Shown piece after piece: positions 1 to 11,246 of a stretch of 64,000 bases of DNA. The first letter of the stretch is position 1; every line of letters begins with the position of its first letter. The DNA is from Siphonodentalium dalli (Eukaryota; Mollusca; Scaphopoda; Gadilida; Siphonodentaliidae): positions 42,879,503 through 42,943,502 of the forward strand of contig CP136065.1 of the NCBI GenBank assembly GCA_032622095.1. Direction: 5' to 3'. Below the pieces are notes generated by a model. It was not told where the DNA came from. It searched no databases and worked only from the letters and a program-made list of their open reading frames with translations. A program made the position numbers and the translations under genes.

Positions 1-1118
1 ATTGAAGGTAAGTGGCCAGTCTGTTACAATGTTGTTGTCGTTTAACATACATTTCGTAAATTTTATATGAATGAAAGCATGTAGATTGCATAAATCTTTG
101 TTAAAACTAGGTACATTCAAACTATTTGGAAAATAAAGAGCGTTTTTATTGATGTATACGCGGAATTAGGTTTAAATGCATAAATGACGTGTACCTTTAA
201 GGTATATGACCAAAATGCGGTGATTTGTATGCTATTTGAACCATATCTGAAGTAGTGATGCGCTAGAAAACCTTAATTTCTACAGAAACATTAATTTTGT
301 TTATCTCTCAGTCTCCACAGATGCAGAAGCCATTAGGAGCATGCATTTGAATGACAGACGTATCGTGGCATTAAATGACTTAAACATGTGTTTAATTACG
401 AAGCTTCGAGAAATTGTGTGTAGGATTTACTTTATTTGAAATGTTCAAATATCTATTGGCAAGGCGTTGATTGATTCCTAATAGTTCGATTACAGATATT
501 AAAGGGGTATTTAGAGAAAAAGCTTAACTAATGTTAGTGATGATTTAATCAATTGTACCATAACAGTTGACCATTAGGAGGGATACATAATGGGGAGTCA
601 GTATGTATTCAGGGTTCATTCCGCTAGCAGTATAACTTTTGTTAGAGTTAAATTGCATGGGTTATGCTCTGTAAGCATATGTTAGCTGCTTGGAGTTAGA
701 TGTGTATTTAATACCTAGATGGTCTCCCACGTGCTGAGAACTTTGTAGATTATTTTAATTTTATTAATTGTTTCAGAGGCAGCTAGAAAGGCATTTTATT
801 TTTCCTAACCAATATGTGCAAATGATACCGGCCCCTGAATGTTTTTTTATTCAAATTAGTGCAGGCTTAAATGTTTTATCACATAGTGGTATGCATAATC
901 TCATTAATCTGTTTCACCGCTTTATCCCCGTCGGTATGGAGAATGTTCCAGAATGGTTATATGTTGTGTTATTAGCTTGAGAGCTCTGTGCCCTGCAGTA
1001 GGTGCATTGTGTTCCCCCGTGCTTAGAAGTTAATTAACAGACAAAAGTGCGTCTGCCTTCAGCATTGTTAGTTTAAAGGGCCATATGCGAGTATGAAGTG
1101 TCTTAAACGAATACATTA
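1..1118. repeat. Copy 1 (3' part) of an exact 5,040-bp tandem duplication
   Basis: This stretch matches 5041-6158 base for base at a constant offset of 5,040, as far as I can compare by eye. The match stops at 1118/1119, where this copy continues with CATACGTAAC while the other continues with TGGATTTACT. The right-hand context is the original one, because 6640-6700 is a diverged relative of the sequence across 6158. The junction at 1118/1119 is therefore the new one, as expected for a head-to-tail duplication of 1119-6158. The copy runs off the left edge of the window. Confidence 0.95.
768..980 (+). CDS. Possible exon or chance ORF, 70 codons, unrecognised
   Basis: An open frame follows a T-rich tract ending in TTTCAG at 775, which looks like a splice acceptor. 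From there it reads RQLERHFIFPNQYVQ and onward to a TGA after about 68 codons. The frame has no upstream ATG; it opens at a TTG. Composition looks protein-like (aromatic, proline and charged residues mixed), but no family is recognised and no partner exon was found. It lies inside the exactly duplicated segment, so it occurs twice with no divergence that could test for selection. Treat it as a candidate terminal exon at best. Confidence 0.18.
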   Translation: MFQRQLERHFIFPNQYVQMIPAPECFFIQISAGLNVLSHSGMHNLINLFHRFIPVGMENVPEWLYVVLLA

Positions 1119-1632
1119 CATACGTAACAGGGACATATACATAAACCTGACACGCATTTATATACTTTGAACACAGTAGACCTTTCGTGACACGATACTG
1201 TCACGTGGGCGATGTATCCTCTGTATAACAGACTATATTTATAGGAGTAACAATACATATAATTGATGAAAATAAATCACTAAGTACTTATATACTAGTT
1301 TACATCAGATGGGCTCTTTATTTTCTCCATGTAATGGAGATTTTAGAGTAATAATATAAAATGAACTATGACTATGACTGGAATACCAAGTTGTTGAACG
1401 GATGTTATCATTCCGTTTGTCCTCGTATAGCTAAATTCAGCAACGGATTTTGATTGGTTATAAATATTATAATAAGAACTAAATACTTTACCGATAGCTA
1501 TTATAGATCAAAAGCTCACTAGGTATGGGTACGAACAACCGATTGTGTTAATTATATGAGGAACTCATGTCCAATGACATGTGAGTTAGCGGATTTACTC
1601 GAATAAACAGATGGTTTTGTAAATTAGGAATT

Positions 1633-2229
1633 ATGGAGGAAATATTACCCACAGAAATGCTTGAGAAAATTTACAAGGAGTTAGTTAACGCGTCAACGTT
1701 ACATGGAGACATGGAAACAGAATTACAACATACATGGTTCTTAAGGGAGAGTTAATTAATAATTACGGAACTTCTAGAAGGAAATATTGATGATGGTAGA
1801 AAGAGATTGAATGCTTTGATGGAGAGATCAGAATTTGAAACAGATATCATACTGGATACTTTGGATCAACTGTTTTCTGAGTGTTGGATATTTAGTGGTA
1901 TTACTAAAAAAGACATATATGAGATTCGTGTACTTATCGGTGATAACTTTGCCCGCTTCGCTGAATACCGTAGCACGGTTTTTAATGACTATAGTTTGGA
2001 ATTCGAAGAAGTTACATCAATTTATGGTTACATTATTATGAGGGAACCTTGTCCTATTTCCACGATTGAAAAGATGTTCAATGAACAACTAGTTTTGGAT
2101 TACATTGTAAGCACAACTAAACCTATTTCAGAATTAGATAGTGAATTAGTTTGGACATTCGGAACGATTTGGAGCTATGGAGACTATTCGCTTACAACTA
2201 AAAAGGGTGAACACGGGACCCAATCGTAA
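1633..2229 (+). pseudogene. Unrecognised 199-codon reading frame split by one in-frame TAA
   Basis: An ATG at 1633 opens a frame of 40 codons (MEEILPTEMLEKIYKEL at its start) that ends at TAA 1753-1755. The same frame is open again from 1756 through 2226, ending at TAA 2227-2229, giving about 157 further codons with no other stop. A run this long is unlikely by chance in DNA this AT-rich. The predicted product is acidic and aromatic-rich, with no membrane segment. The first residues (LPTEMLEKIYKEL) resemble the opening helix of an F-box, but that is a weak short match. An AATAAA at 2368-2373 could serve as a polyadenylation signal. No intron, domain or family is recognised. It is either a pseudogene with one nonsense mutation, two exons of a gene, or a gene of a mobile element carried by the duplicated unit. 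Confidence 0.35.
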
Positions 2230-3410
2230 TAACAAAAATATACAGACAGAGGTGTCAATTACCGGTGTTTGATGAACATAACTAAACTCCAAATATGCTA
2301 CACGTAATAAGTTGATAAAACTCATGGTTTGTGTGTTTAAGCTTGTATAGCGTTATTCCTTTTAAATAATAAAGTGCAATTTACCTCATTTCCTATAACC
2401 GATTTAGTCATAAATGTATCCCGTATGCTAAAAATAACTTACCATCGGGAATATTGGCCTTCGGTGATTTCACCACCCACTAGTTTTTTGTTTTATATGA
2501 AACACAGTGGTGCATATGACCATGCCCAACAAAAATATATTCAATAGTGTGTATCGTCCCCACTAGCTTTCTCTGTGCAGATGGTTATGATTGGCATTCC
2601 GATAAATTACATCGGAATGGTTTGGATTCGTACCCATATGCCAATTCAAAACTCATTAAGAGCGCGCTGATGAAGGTGTATAACTTTAATACTTCATGTC
2701 TATAGGCTAGTAACGGGAACCCATTGCGGCCAGTGCATGTATATCGTATATATATATTGATGTAGGCAGTGGGTCTACGTAGCTCTCTAGATTTCTCTAC
2801 CATTACCATAGCTATCATATACACACGCGTTCGAGTATGAACGATGGTCGGTTAGAACCTATGACCTAAAAAGGGCCTGGGGACCGATCATATTCAAGTT
2901 ACATATAATTTACATTTGAAGCATAGTTTTAATGGGGTTATAACTTGAACGGTAAGTGGCCATATATAGCTAATACGACTGACTTAGACCATATTTTGTC
3001 ATTCTAAATGATACAAATGCTTACATATTAGTCTATGTGAAGAGTGAGTACGCATTTTGTCTGTGACATAAACTGGCATATTGATATAAAATAACAACCA
3101 TTTCTAAGCTAAATAACACTGTATATAATATACAAAAATACCCAACTCCATTCGAAATGCAGAGAATTGAGTTACCTGCTCATGTAATTCACACGAAACG
3201 TGATGTGCATCAATGGGGTACAATATTATGCTATAGGTACCATTTCTAAAGTATACAACCATAACTCATTACTAGAAGACCTTAATCCCGAGTAATTGTG
3301 TTGTGTGTAACAGCGGGACTCAGTAATGGGTGTTCGTTGCTTTTGGATTAGTTTGCTTCGGTGACCATGTTGAACCCTATGCGTAATGTATTGTCTGATT
3401 ATAGACACAA
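2230..3410. other. Unassigned non-coding DNA with scattered satellite fragments
   Basis: Beyond the AATAAA at 2368 I see no coding frame. Near 2940-2965 a short piece (CTTGAACGGTAAGTGGCC) resembles the start of the 1-250 repeat block, so degraded satellite pieces begin here. Confidence 0.5.
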
Positions 3411-4900
3411 ATGACGTGTACCTTTAAGGTATGTGACCCCGCGGGTACAATACTATGCTATTGGAACCATTTCTGAAGTAAATAAGCTTACTACGATGGA
3501 CATGTTTAACCCTACGTGTAATGTATTGTCTGATTATAGACAAAAGTGACGTTTACCTTTAAGGTATGTGATACCACGGGTACAATACTATGTTATTGGA
3601 ACCATTTCTGAAGTAAATAAGCTTACTACGGTGGACATGTTGAACCCTATGTGTAATGTTTTGTGTGATTATAGACAAAAGTGACGTGTACCTTTAAGGT
3701 ATGTGATAAAAATACGGTCAATTGTATGAACAATTTCTGAAGTAATGACACATCAATACCTTCATTTCCTACAATGTTGCCTCGTGCATCGAATGTACAT
3801 GCATATGTAACTTGAAAGCCAATATGTTATAATGTTGTTGTCTAACACACACTGGGTAATTTTATATGAATGAAAGCATGTAGATTGCAAAAATCTTTGT
3901 TAAAACTATGGACGTTTTTGAAAATAAAGAGCGTTTTTTATTTATGGATACGATGAATTATGTTTAAATGCTTCATTTTAAATATAAATTTAGTAAACGA
4001 TGGACATTAAGACAAATTTTGAAAATAAAGAGTGTGTTTTATTTACGGATAGACGGAATTAGGTTTAAATGCTTGATTTTAAATGTAAATTTAGTACAAT
4101 TAAGACAAATTTTGAAAATAAAGAGCGTTTTATTGATAGATACACTGAGTTATGTTTAAATGCCTAAGTGACGTGTTCCTTTAAGGTATGTGACCACGGG
4201 TGCAATAGTATGCTATTGGAACCATTTCTGAAGTAAATAAGCTTACTACGATGGACATGTTTAACCCTACGTGTAATGTATTGTCTGATTATAGACAAAG
4301 TGACGTGTACCTTTAAGGTATGTGATCAAAATACGGTCAATTGTATGAACAATTTCTGAAGTAATGACACATCAATACCTTCATTTTCTACAATGTTTCC
4401 TCGTGCATCGAATGTACATGCATATGTAACTTGAAAGCCAATATGTTATAATGTTGTTGTCTAACACACACGGGGTAATTTTATATGAATTAAACCATGT
4501 AGATTGCAAAATCTTTGTTAAAACTATGGACTTTTTTGAAAATAAAGAGCGTTTTATTGATAGATACGATGAATTATGTTTAAATGCTTAATTTTAAATA
4601 TAAATTTAGTATACGATGGACATTAAGACAAATTTTGAAAATAAAGAGCATTTTTTATTTACGGATAGACGGAATTAGGTTTAAATGCTTAATTTTAAAT
4701 ATAAATTTAGTAAACGATGGACATTAAGACATATTTTGAAAATAAAGAGCGTTTTTTATTTACGGATAGACGGAATTAGGTTTAAATGCTTGATTTTAAA
4801 TGTAAATTTAGTACAATTCAGACAAATTTGAAAATAAAGAGCGTTTTATTGATAGATACACTGAGTTAGGTTTAAATGCTTAAGTGACGTGTTCATTTAA
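3411..4900. repeat. Complex satellite: ~620-bp units with internal sub-repeats
   Basis: Two long blocks are nearly the same: about 3681-3960 and 4303-4560, offset by roughly 620 bp. Within and around them the word GACGTGTACCTTTAAGGTA recurs with small changes at about 3412, 3547, 3682, 4170, 4304 and 4886. The phrase AAATAAAGAGCGTTTT recurs at about 3922, 4113, 4540, 4738 and 4833, with variants near 4023 and 4636. The same units form the first 250 bp of the duplicated segment (187 and 131). Higher-order nesting of at least two periods is visible. Confidence 0.85.
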
Positions 4901-5040
4901 TGTACGTGACCACGGGTACAATAGAATGCTATATGAACCATTTCTGAAGTAATGACACATTATTATCACTAACACTGTGCCAATGCATTATATTATGTAT
5001 GTCTGTCTCCCATAAATGTACAGGCTAATATGACCTATAA

Positions 5041-6158
5041 ATTGAAGGTAAGTGGCCAGTCTGTTACAATGTTGTTGTCGTTTAACATACATTTCGTAAA
5101 TTTTATATGAATGAAAGCATGTAGATTGCATAAATCTTTGTTAAAACTAGGTACATTCAAACTATTTGGAAAATAAAGAGCGTTTTTATTGATGTATACG
5201 CGGAATTAGGTTTAAATGCATAAATGACGTGTACCTTTAAGGTATATGACCAAAATGCGGTGATTTGTATGCTATTTGAACCATATCTGAAGTAGTGATG
5301 CGCTAGAAAACCTTAATTTCTACAGAAACATTAATTTTGTTTATCTCTCAGTCTCCACAGATGCAGAAGCCATTAGGAGCATGCATTTGAATGACAGACG
5401 TATCGTGGCATTAAATGACTTAAACATGTGTTTAATTACGAAGCTTCGAGAAATTGTGTGTAGGATTTACTTTATTTGAAATGTTCAAATATCTATTGGC
5501 AAGGCGTTGATTGATTCCTAATAGTTCGATTACAGATATTAAAGGGGTATTTAGAGAAAAAGCTTAACTAATGTTAGTGATGATTTAATCAATTGTACCA
5601 TAACAGTTGACCATTAGGAGGGATACATAATGGGGAGTCAGTATGTATTCAGGGTTCATTCCGCTAGCAGTATAACTTTTGTTAGAGTTAAATTGCATGG
5701 GTTATGCTCTGTAAGCATATGTTAGCTGCTTGGAGTTAGATGTGTATTTAATACCTAGATGGTCTCCCACGTGCTGAGAACTTTGTAGATTATTTTAATT
5801 TTATTAATTGTTTCAGAGGCAGCTAGAAAGGCATTTTATTTTTCCTAACCAATATGTGCAAATGATACCGGCCCCTGAATGTTTTTTTATTCAAATTAGT
5901 GCAGGCTTAAATGTTTTATCACATAGTGGTATGCATAATCTCATTAATCTGTTTCACCGCTTTATCCCCGTCGGTATGGAGAATGTTCCAGAATGGTTAT
6001 ATGTTGTGTTATTAGCTTGAGAGCTCTGTGCCCTGCAGTAGGTGCATTGTGTTCCCCCGTGCTTAGAAGTTAATTAACAGACAAAAGTGCGTCTGCCTTC
6101 AGCATTGTTAGTTTAAAGGGCCATATGCGAGTATGAAGTGTCTTAAACGAATACATTA
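5041..6158. repeat. Copy 2 of the 1,118-bp segment seen at 1-1118
   Basis: Identical to 1-1118. The pair could be read as long terminal repeats. However, 1119 onward has no primer-binding-site-like sequence, there is no polypurine tract before 5041, and no gag or pol frame lies between them. A recent tandem segmental duplication, or an assembly duplication of two haplotypes, explains it better. Confidence 0.95.
5808..6020 (+). CDS. Second, identical copy of the 70-codon candidate exon
   Basis: This is the duplicate of 768-980, with the same TTTCAG acceptor-like motif immediately before it. Nothing distinguishes the two copies. Function is unknown. Confidence 0.18.
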   Translation: MFQRQLERHFIFPNQYVQMIPAPECFFIQISAGLNVLSHSGMHNLINLFHRFIPVGMENVPEWLYVVLLA

Positions 6159-6790
6159 TGGATTTACTATAATGTTGTAGAAGATTTCCAGATTATTCCA
6201 GAAAGAATAATTTGCATGGGAAGAAATATTTTTAGGAATTTTACTAGATTGTTCCAGAAGATAAAATTGCGAACGGTAAATAGATAGATGCTGGCGTGTT
6301 TAGTGCACATCTGGCATTGAGTAAACCAGCCATTATAGAATATATTCCATGATGCTCTGTTATTGTTAGAGAGAAAGCGTGCCTCGTGGAATGTGTTTAC
6401 TACCAGGTACACAGCAGTTAATAAATCTGTGAGATCAATAATGTTTTTTACTTATCGAAAGGTATAAAAGTTAAAGGGGCCGAAGGGTTTTAGAGCGAGA
6501 AGATTTGATAAATGAGTTTTACTGCCTAAATTCTGCGCTTGGAGAACGGTAAATAGATAGATGCTATGATAGCGTGAGAGCCAATGTGTGTACCGTGTGA
6601 AATTAACATTGGGGCTTTACAGGTATAAATTTTAAAGAGGCCTTATACAAGTATGAATTTTATTACACGAATACATTATGGATTTTACTAGAATGTTGTA
6701 GAAAACAAAAATTTGTAGAATTTTCCAGAAACAAATATTTTACTAGATTGTTCCCGAAAAAAAAATTCTAGATGGTTCCAGAAGATAAAA
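6148..6790. repeat. Diverged short direct repeats around TTCCAGA motifs
   Basis: The phrase ACGAATACATTATGGATTT occurs at about 6148 and 6663, each followed by a similar TAGAATGTTGTAGAA stretch. GAACGGTAAATAGATAGATG occurs at about 6273 and 6545. ATTGTTCCAGAAGATAAAA-type strings occur near 6250 and 6775. No coding frame is supported. Confidence 0.6.
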
Positions 6791-6939
6791 TTGCGTGGGA
6801 AGGAAGGAGGAGCGATATATAATAATTAATAAAAAAGGAGGAGTTTGTAAGACAATGAACACATACATAGAAAAGGGGGCGTCGCCATACTATGGGGGCC
6901 CAGACCTATATGAGAAGGGGTCCCATACATACATAACCC

Positions 6940-7330
6940 GCAGAAGCCCACATGCTGCTCATAACATTGAAAAAAAACAAATAACGAAAATAAGGGCCGT
7001 AACTCGGTCAAAGAATTCGGACAAACCTCGATCGAGGTATTGTTGTGAAAGATCTATACCAAATAAGAATGAAACTGGTTGACGTTTGTTCAAGTTATCG
7101 CGCTAACAGACATAAATATTCATACAATTGCTAAACGTAGACGAACTACATGTGAGGGCCGTTGCTCGGGTAAAAAATCGGACAGACTTGGTTTTTAAAC
7201 TCAATAGAGATACTGTATATACCAACTATGAATGGAATTGGTTAACGTTTTTTGAAGCTAACGCGCTAGCGGAAAAAACATGATATAAATAGGAACAAGG
7301 GCAATAACTGTGGTTAGAAAGTTGGGGCGG
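6940..7330. repeat. Tandem diverged units around GGGCCGTAACTCGGT
   Basis: The phrase AAGGGCCGTAACTCGGTCAA near 6992, GAGGGCCGTTGCTCGGGTAA near 7152 and AAGGGCAATAACTGTGGTTA near 7295 open three diverged units of about 155 bp. Each continues with a run resembling CGGACA...TCGAT and ends near a GCGCTAAC/GCGCTAGC block. This style of dispersed repeat is common in molluscan intergenic DNA (recollection, not checked). Confidence 0.55.
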
Positions 7331-7800
7331 ACTCGATTTTATGTGCGCAACTCAGTGTCGCACATGACAATAAACTCACATAACATATGCATATAGTATA
7401 TCTTCAATATTGCATATACGCATAAGTTAAAATGAGCCATGTCTGTTTAAATGAGGTCACTTGAGATATATATTATATACTAGCTCACATACACCTATCC
7501 TCGCATAATCTGAAAAGACTATTGACCAAATTTACTATATAATCTTACCAATTATTTTTAATGTTCGAAGTTCCACATAATTTTTAACAGTGAGTCAAGG
7601 GCTTTTATTTCACCACGTCAGGAAAGAAGGTAGCGGAGGCGACCAAAGAGACATGGTGCATATTTAAAAAAATGGCCGCCATGATGGACGCCATCTTGTC
7701 TGGAGTATCTGCGGCCACACTTTTTTTTCTTGTTAACAACCGAAAAAAATTAGAGGAGACATTAAGAAAGAAAATTAGTGGGGTAAAGTTGAGTCCTGGG

Positions 7801-10649
7801 CACAGGGGCATGTAACGCGCTCCGCTGTCCGCCCCCCCTTTTGCACTGCCCATATACGCCGCCCTCTATACGCGCCTTCTTCGCGTTAATGGAACATTAT
7901 ATAGACAAGGGGCTCTGTAGAAATTCAACGTTTCACCATCGCTCGGGAGTCGCACATATTTAGCCCATTCACCCCAGTAATGATAACGATATATACACGG
8001 ATGGATCGGCAAAGAATTCATCTTTCAATAAATACCACAAACTCCCATCAGAAACATTCATACACGTTGCATTTGATTAAATTTTAACCACCGAATATTG
8101 TCTCCGGAGAGTGTATTTTTCCGATTTGATCCGGCTCAGCACCAATGGACGCCACTCGTCTCTAAATTCACCACCCATACAGTTTACTATCATTAATAAT
8201 CGGTCAAACGATCAACTAAATATCTGGAACTTAGTTATTTCTTGTCGGCTAATAATTTATTTACTCATACAAATCAACACATTGTCAGTAATCAATTTCT
8301 ATAGAGGAGAAATCTGTCGATAATTCCAACTTTTAAAAATATTTTTTACAAGTCGCACGGCCCCTCATTTAAATATTCATTGTGAAATGACCTCGATTAG
8401 AATACTGGACGCTGATTGGCTGTTCTACTATTTTCATTTTAGTAACCGCGATGTTTAAAATCGATGCAATATTGACATGTCGAACTCGTGGTCAGCATGA
8501 TAAATTTTTAAAAATAATGTCGTTCAAAGCTATTAACTGGTAATTTCGTAACCATTGCAACAAAAACTAATTGCATAGGGTGAATTTTATGTTGTAAATC
8601 GAATATGTATGTTTTACAACTCAACTTAGAAGAACATTCCAGTGAAATATAAGAACTAAATTGTCAAATATAAAGACATTTTTTTTTATAGAAGTTTTAA
8701 TAAACCATTCAATAGCCACAGTAGCTATCTGGCAATGCCAGGTTTAAACATTGAAACAAAAACGAAATATATATACAGTATAACAAGCATTATTGGAGGA
8801 CTTTTTCACTGCATTACTTATCTGAGCTGAAAATTGATGAAATAATTGAATCAATTTCAAGAGGTCATTTCAGTTGTGCACAAATATAATTTTACTCTGA
8901 GGCCAAATTAAAAATTATTATGCCACGATTCCATGCTCTGTTGCCCCCCCCCCCACACTTTGCATGACCCATAACTTATCGTTTTTTGTGTGACAAAGTT
9001 ACCCAGATTCCTAAAATTGTGGTGAAGTTATACCCAGGAACTTTCAACGCACTCCCTAGTTCCTGCACTGCCCCTATATACACCATCCCAATATACGCGC
9101 CTGCCTTAATTTTCGTTAATAGTTGTATATATACTGAATACCTGTGCTCCAGTAATAATATGATATATGAGTATGATCACTTCAAACTTGGCAAAACCAC
9201 AGGGTCCTGTATTAATATGCTCGGCTGCCTACCCTCTTTGCACTGCCCCTATATACGCCACTTCTATATACGCGCCTGCTTCATATTAATGGTACTAACG
9301 TGAAGCAGGCGCATATATAGAAGCGGCATAGGAGCAGTGCAAATGGGGTGTGCAGGGGCCGGAGCGAATTACAGGCCCCTGTGGGCAAAATTGAGCAGTA
9401 AATTTCCCTCAGTCACTTTTAAATCCCTTCCATATTGTAGATTTTATTAACAAACCTGGGTCCTGGGTAACTTTATCACAATTTCACCAAAAAAAATGGT
9501 GAGAATGGTGACAAATTCAGCTATAGTAGGGCTACTACATGTATAATATGTTGTAAAGAAGGCATGTGTATTGGGATGGCACATACATGTAAGGGCAGTT
9601 TGGGGGGGGGGGTCTGCAGAGCACATTACCCATGTGGTATCAATATATTGATCTTCTGAAAAAGTCCTCCAATAATGCTTGTTATACTGTATATATATTT
9701 CGTTTTTGTTTCAATGTTTAAACCTGGCATTGCCAGATAGCTACTGTGGCTATTGAATGGTTTATTAAAACTTCCATAAAAAAAAAATGTCTTTATATTT
9801 GACAATTTAGTTCTTATATTTCACTGGAATGTTCTTCTAAGTTGAGTTGTAAAACATACATATTCGATTTACAACAAAAAATTCACCCCTATGCAATTAG
9901 TTTTTGTTGCAATGGTTACGAAATTACCAGTTAATAGCTTTGAACGACATTATTTTTACAAATTTATCATGCTGACCACGAGTTCGACATGTCAATATTG
10001 CATCGATTTTAAACTTCGCGGTTACTAAAATGAAAATAGTAGAACAGCCAATCAGCGTCCAGTATTCTAATCGAGGTCATTTCACAATGAATATTTAAAT
10101 GAGGGGCCGTGCGACTTGTGAAAAAAAAAAAAAAAGTTGGAATTATCGACAGATTTCTCCTCTATAGAAATTGATTACTGACAATGTGTTGATTTGTACG
10201 AGTAAATAAATTATTAGCCGACAAGAAATTTAGTTGATCGTTTGACCGATTATTAATGATAGTAAACTGTATGGGTGGTGAATTTAGAGACGAGTGGCGT
10301 CCATTGCTGCTGAGTCGGATCAAATCGGAAAAATACACTCTCCGGAGACAATATTCGGTGGTTAAAATTTAATCAAATGCAACGTGTATGAATGTTTCTG
10401 ATGGGAGTTTGTGGTATTTATTGAAAGATGAATTCTTTGCCGATCCATCCGTGTATATATCGTTATCATTACTGGGGTGAATGGGCTAAATTTGTGCGAC
10501 TCCCGAGCGATGGTGAAACGTTGAATTTCTACAGAGCCCCTTGTCTATATAATGTTCCATTAACGCGAAGAAGGCGCGTATAGAGGGCGGCGTATATGGG
10601 CAGTGCAAAAAGGGGGGGCGGACAGCGGAGCGCGTTACAGGCCCCTGTG
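7801..10649. mobile_element. Foldback element with ~1-kb inverted arms and candidate 8-bp TSD
   Basis: The left arm, 7801-8808, is the reverse complement of 9657-10649 with few mismatches; the arms enclose an 848-bp centre. The ends read CACAGGGGCATGTAACGCGC and its complement. GTCCTGGG lies directly outside both ends (7793-7800 and 10650-10657), which fits an 8-bp target-site duplication. The ~90-bp terminal module (GCACTGCCC, ATACGCGCC, then TTAATGG) occurs five times: at both ends, at about 9060 and 9238 forward, and at about 9300-9386 inverted. The centre also holds GTTACCCAG/CTGGGTAAC words at about 9000 and 9464, shared with the element at 63261-63643. No transposase frame is present, so it is non-autonomous. 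The superfamily is undecided between hAT and Mutator-like. Confidence 0.85.
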
Positions 10650-11246
10650 GTCCTGGGGGTTGCAGAGGTCGACCAATATCTGCTGGATTATACACGTTGT
10701 TAGAAAGTCGGCGTTTTTGATTGTCTAGCCGCAACTTACCACGCACCATGCATCTGTGACCCGGCTGTGACGTGGGATTTTGTATATTTCGACTGTGATT
10801 GACACGGAAACTTGTTAGTTTCGATTCCGTGTTTCGATGTCTTGTTGATTGTGCATTTGTGAATTGTAGGAAGTATTCTTCCTAGTATTGTTCAAATTGC
10901 TTTACTATTAAAAGTAAAAATGCCACATAACTTAGCAACTTTGAGCTTTAATAATGTGCATATAATAAAAGAAATACATACAGGTTGTTATTTGAATACA
11001 TGAAACATCTCATTCGTGTCGGGAAAGAAACATCAAATTTTCACTCGTGGCTTGCAGCCGCTCGTGAAAATTCTATATTTCTCTCCAGACACTCATGATA
11101 TATTTCGGTATTCAAACAAAAAATGTAGGTATTCTCCATTTATTGATTCATTGTGCATCACCGGAAATCATTACATATGTCACCATGATTGCATCATTTT
11201 GATAATGCTAATTAGTTGTGGCAGAGTATAGTTTGAGTGCACTCAC
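10650..11246. other. Unassigned DNA between foldback element and lectin exon
   Basis: No coding frame or repeat is recognised. In the orientation of the lectin gene this is the intron downstream of the exon. I looked here for the second half of the lectin domain and did not find it. Confidence 0.5.

Noticed and set aside
3411..4900. CRISPR-like array
   Set aside because: Repeats are long, diverged and nested, with related spacers; this is animal nuclear DNA.
1..6158. LTR retrotransposon with 1.1-kb LTRs
   Set aside because: No primer-binding site after 1118, no polypurine tract before 5041, and no gag, protease, RT or integrase between the repeats. The context at 6158 favours a tandem duplication.
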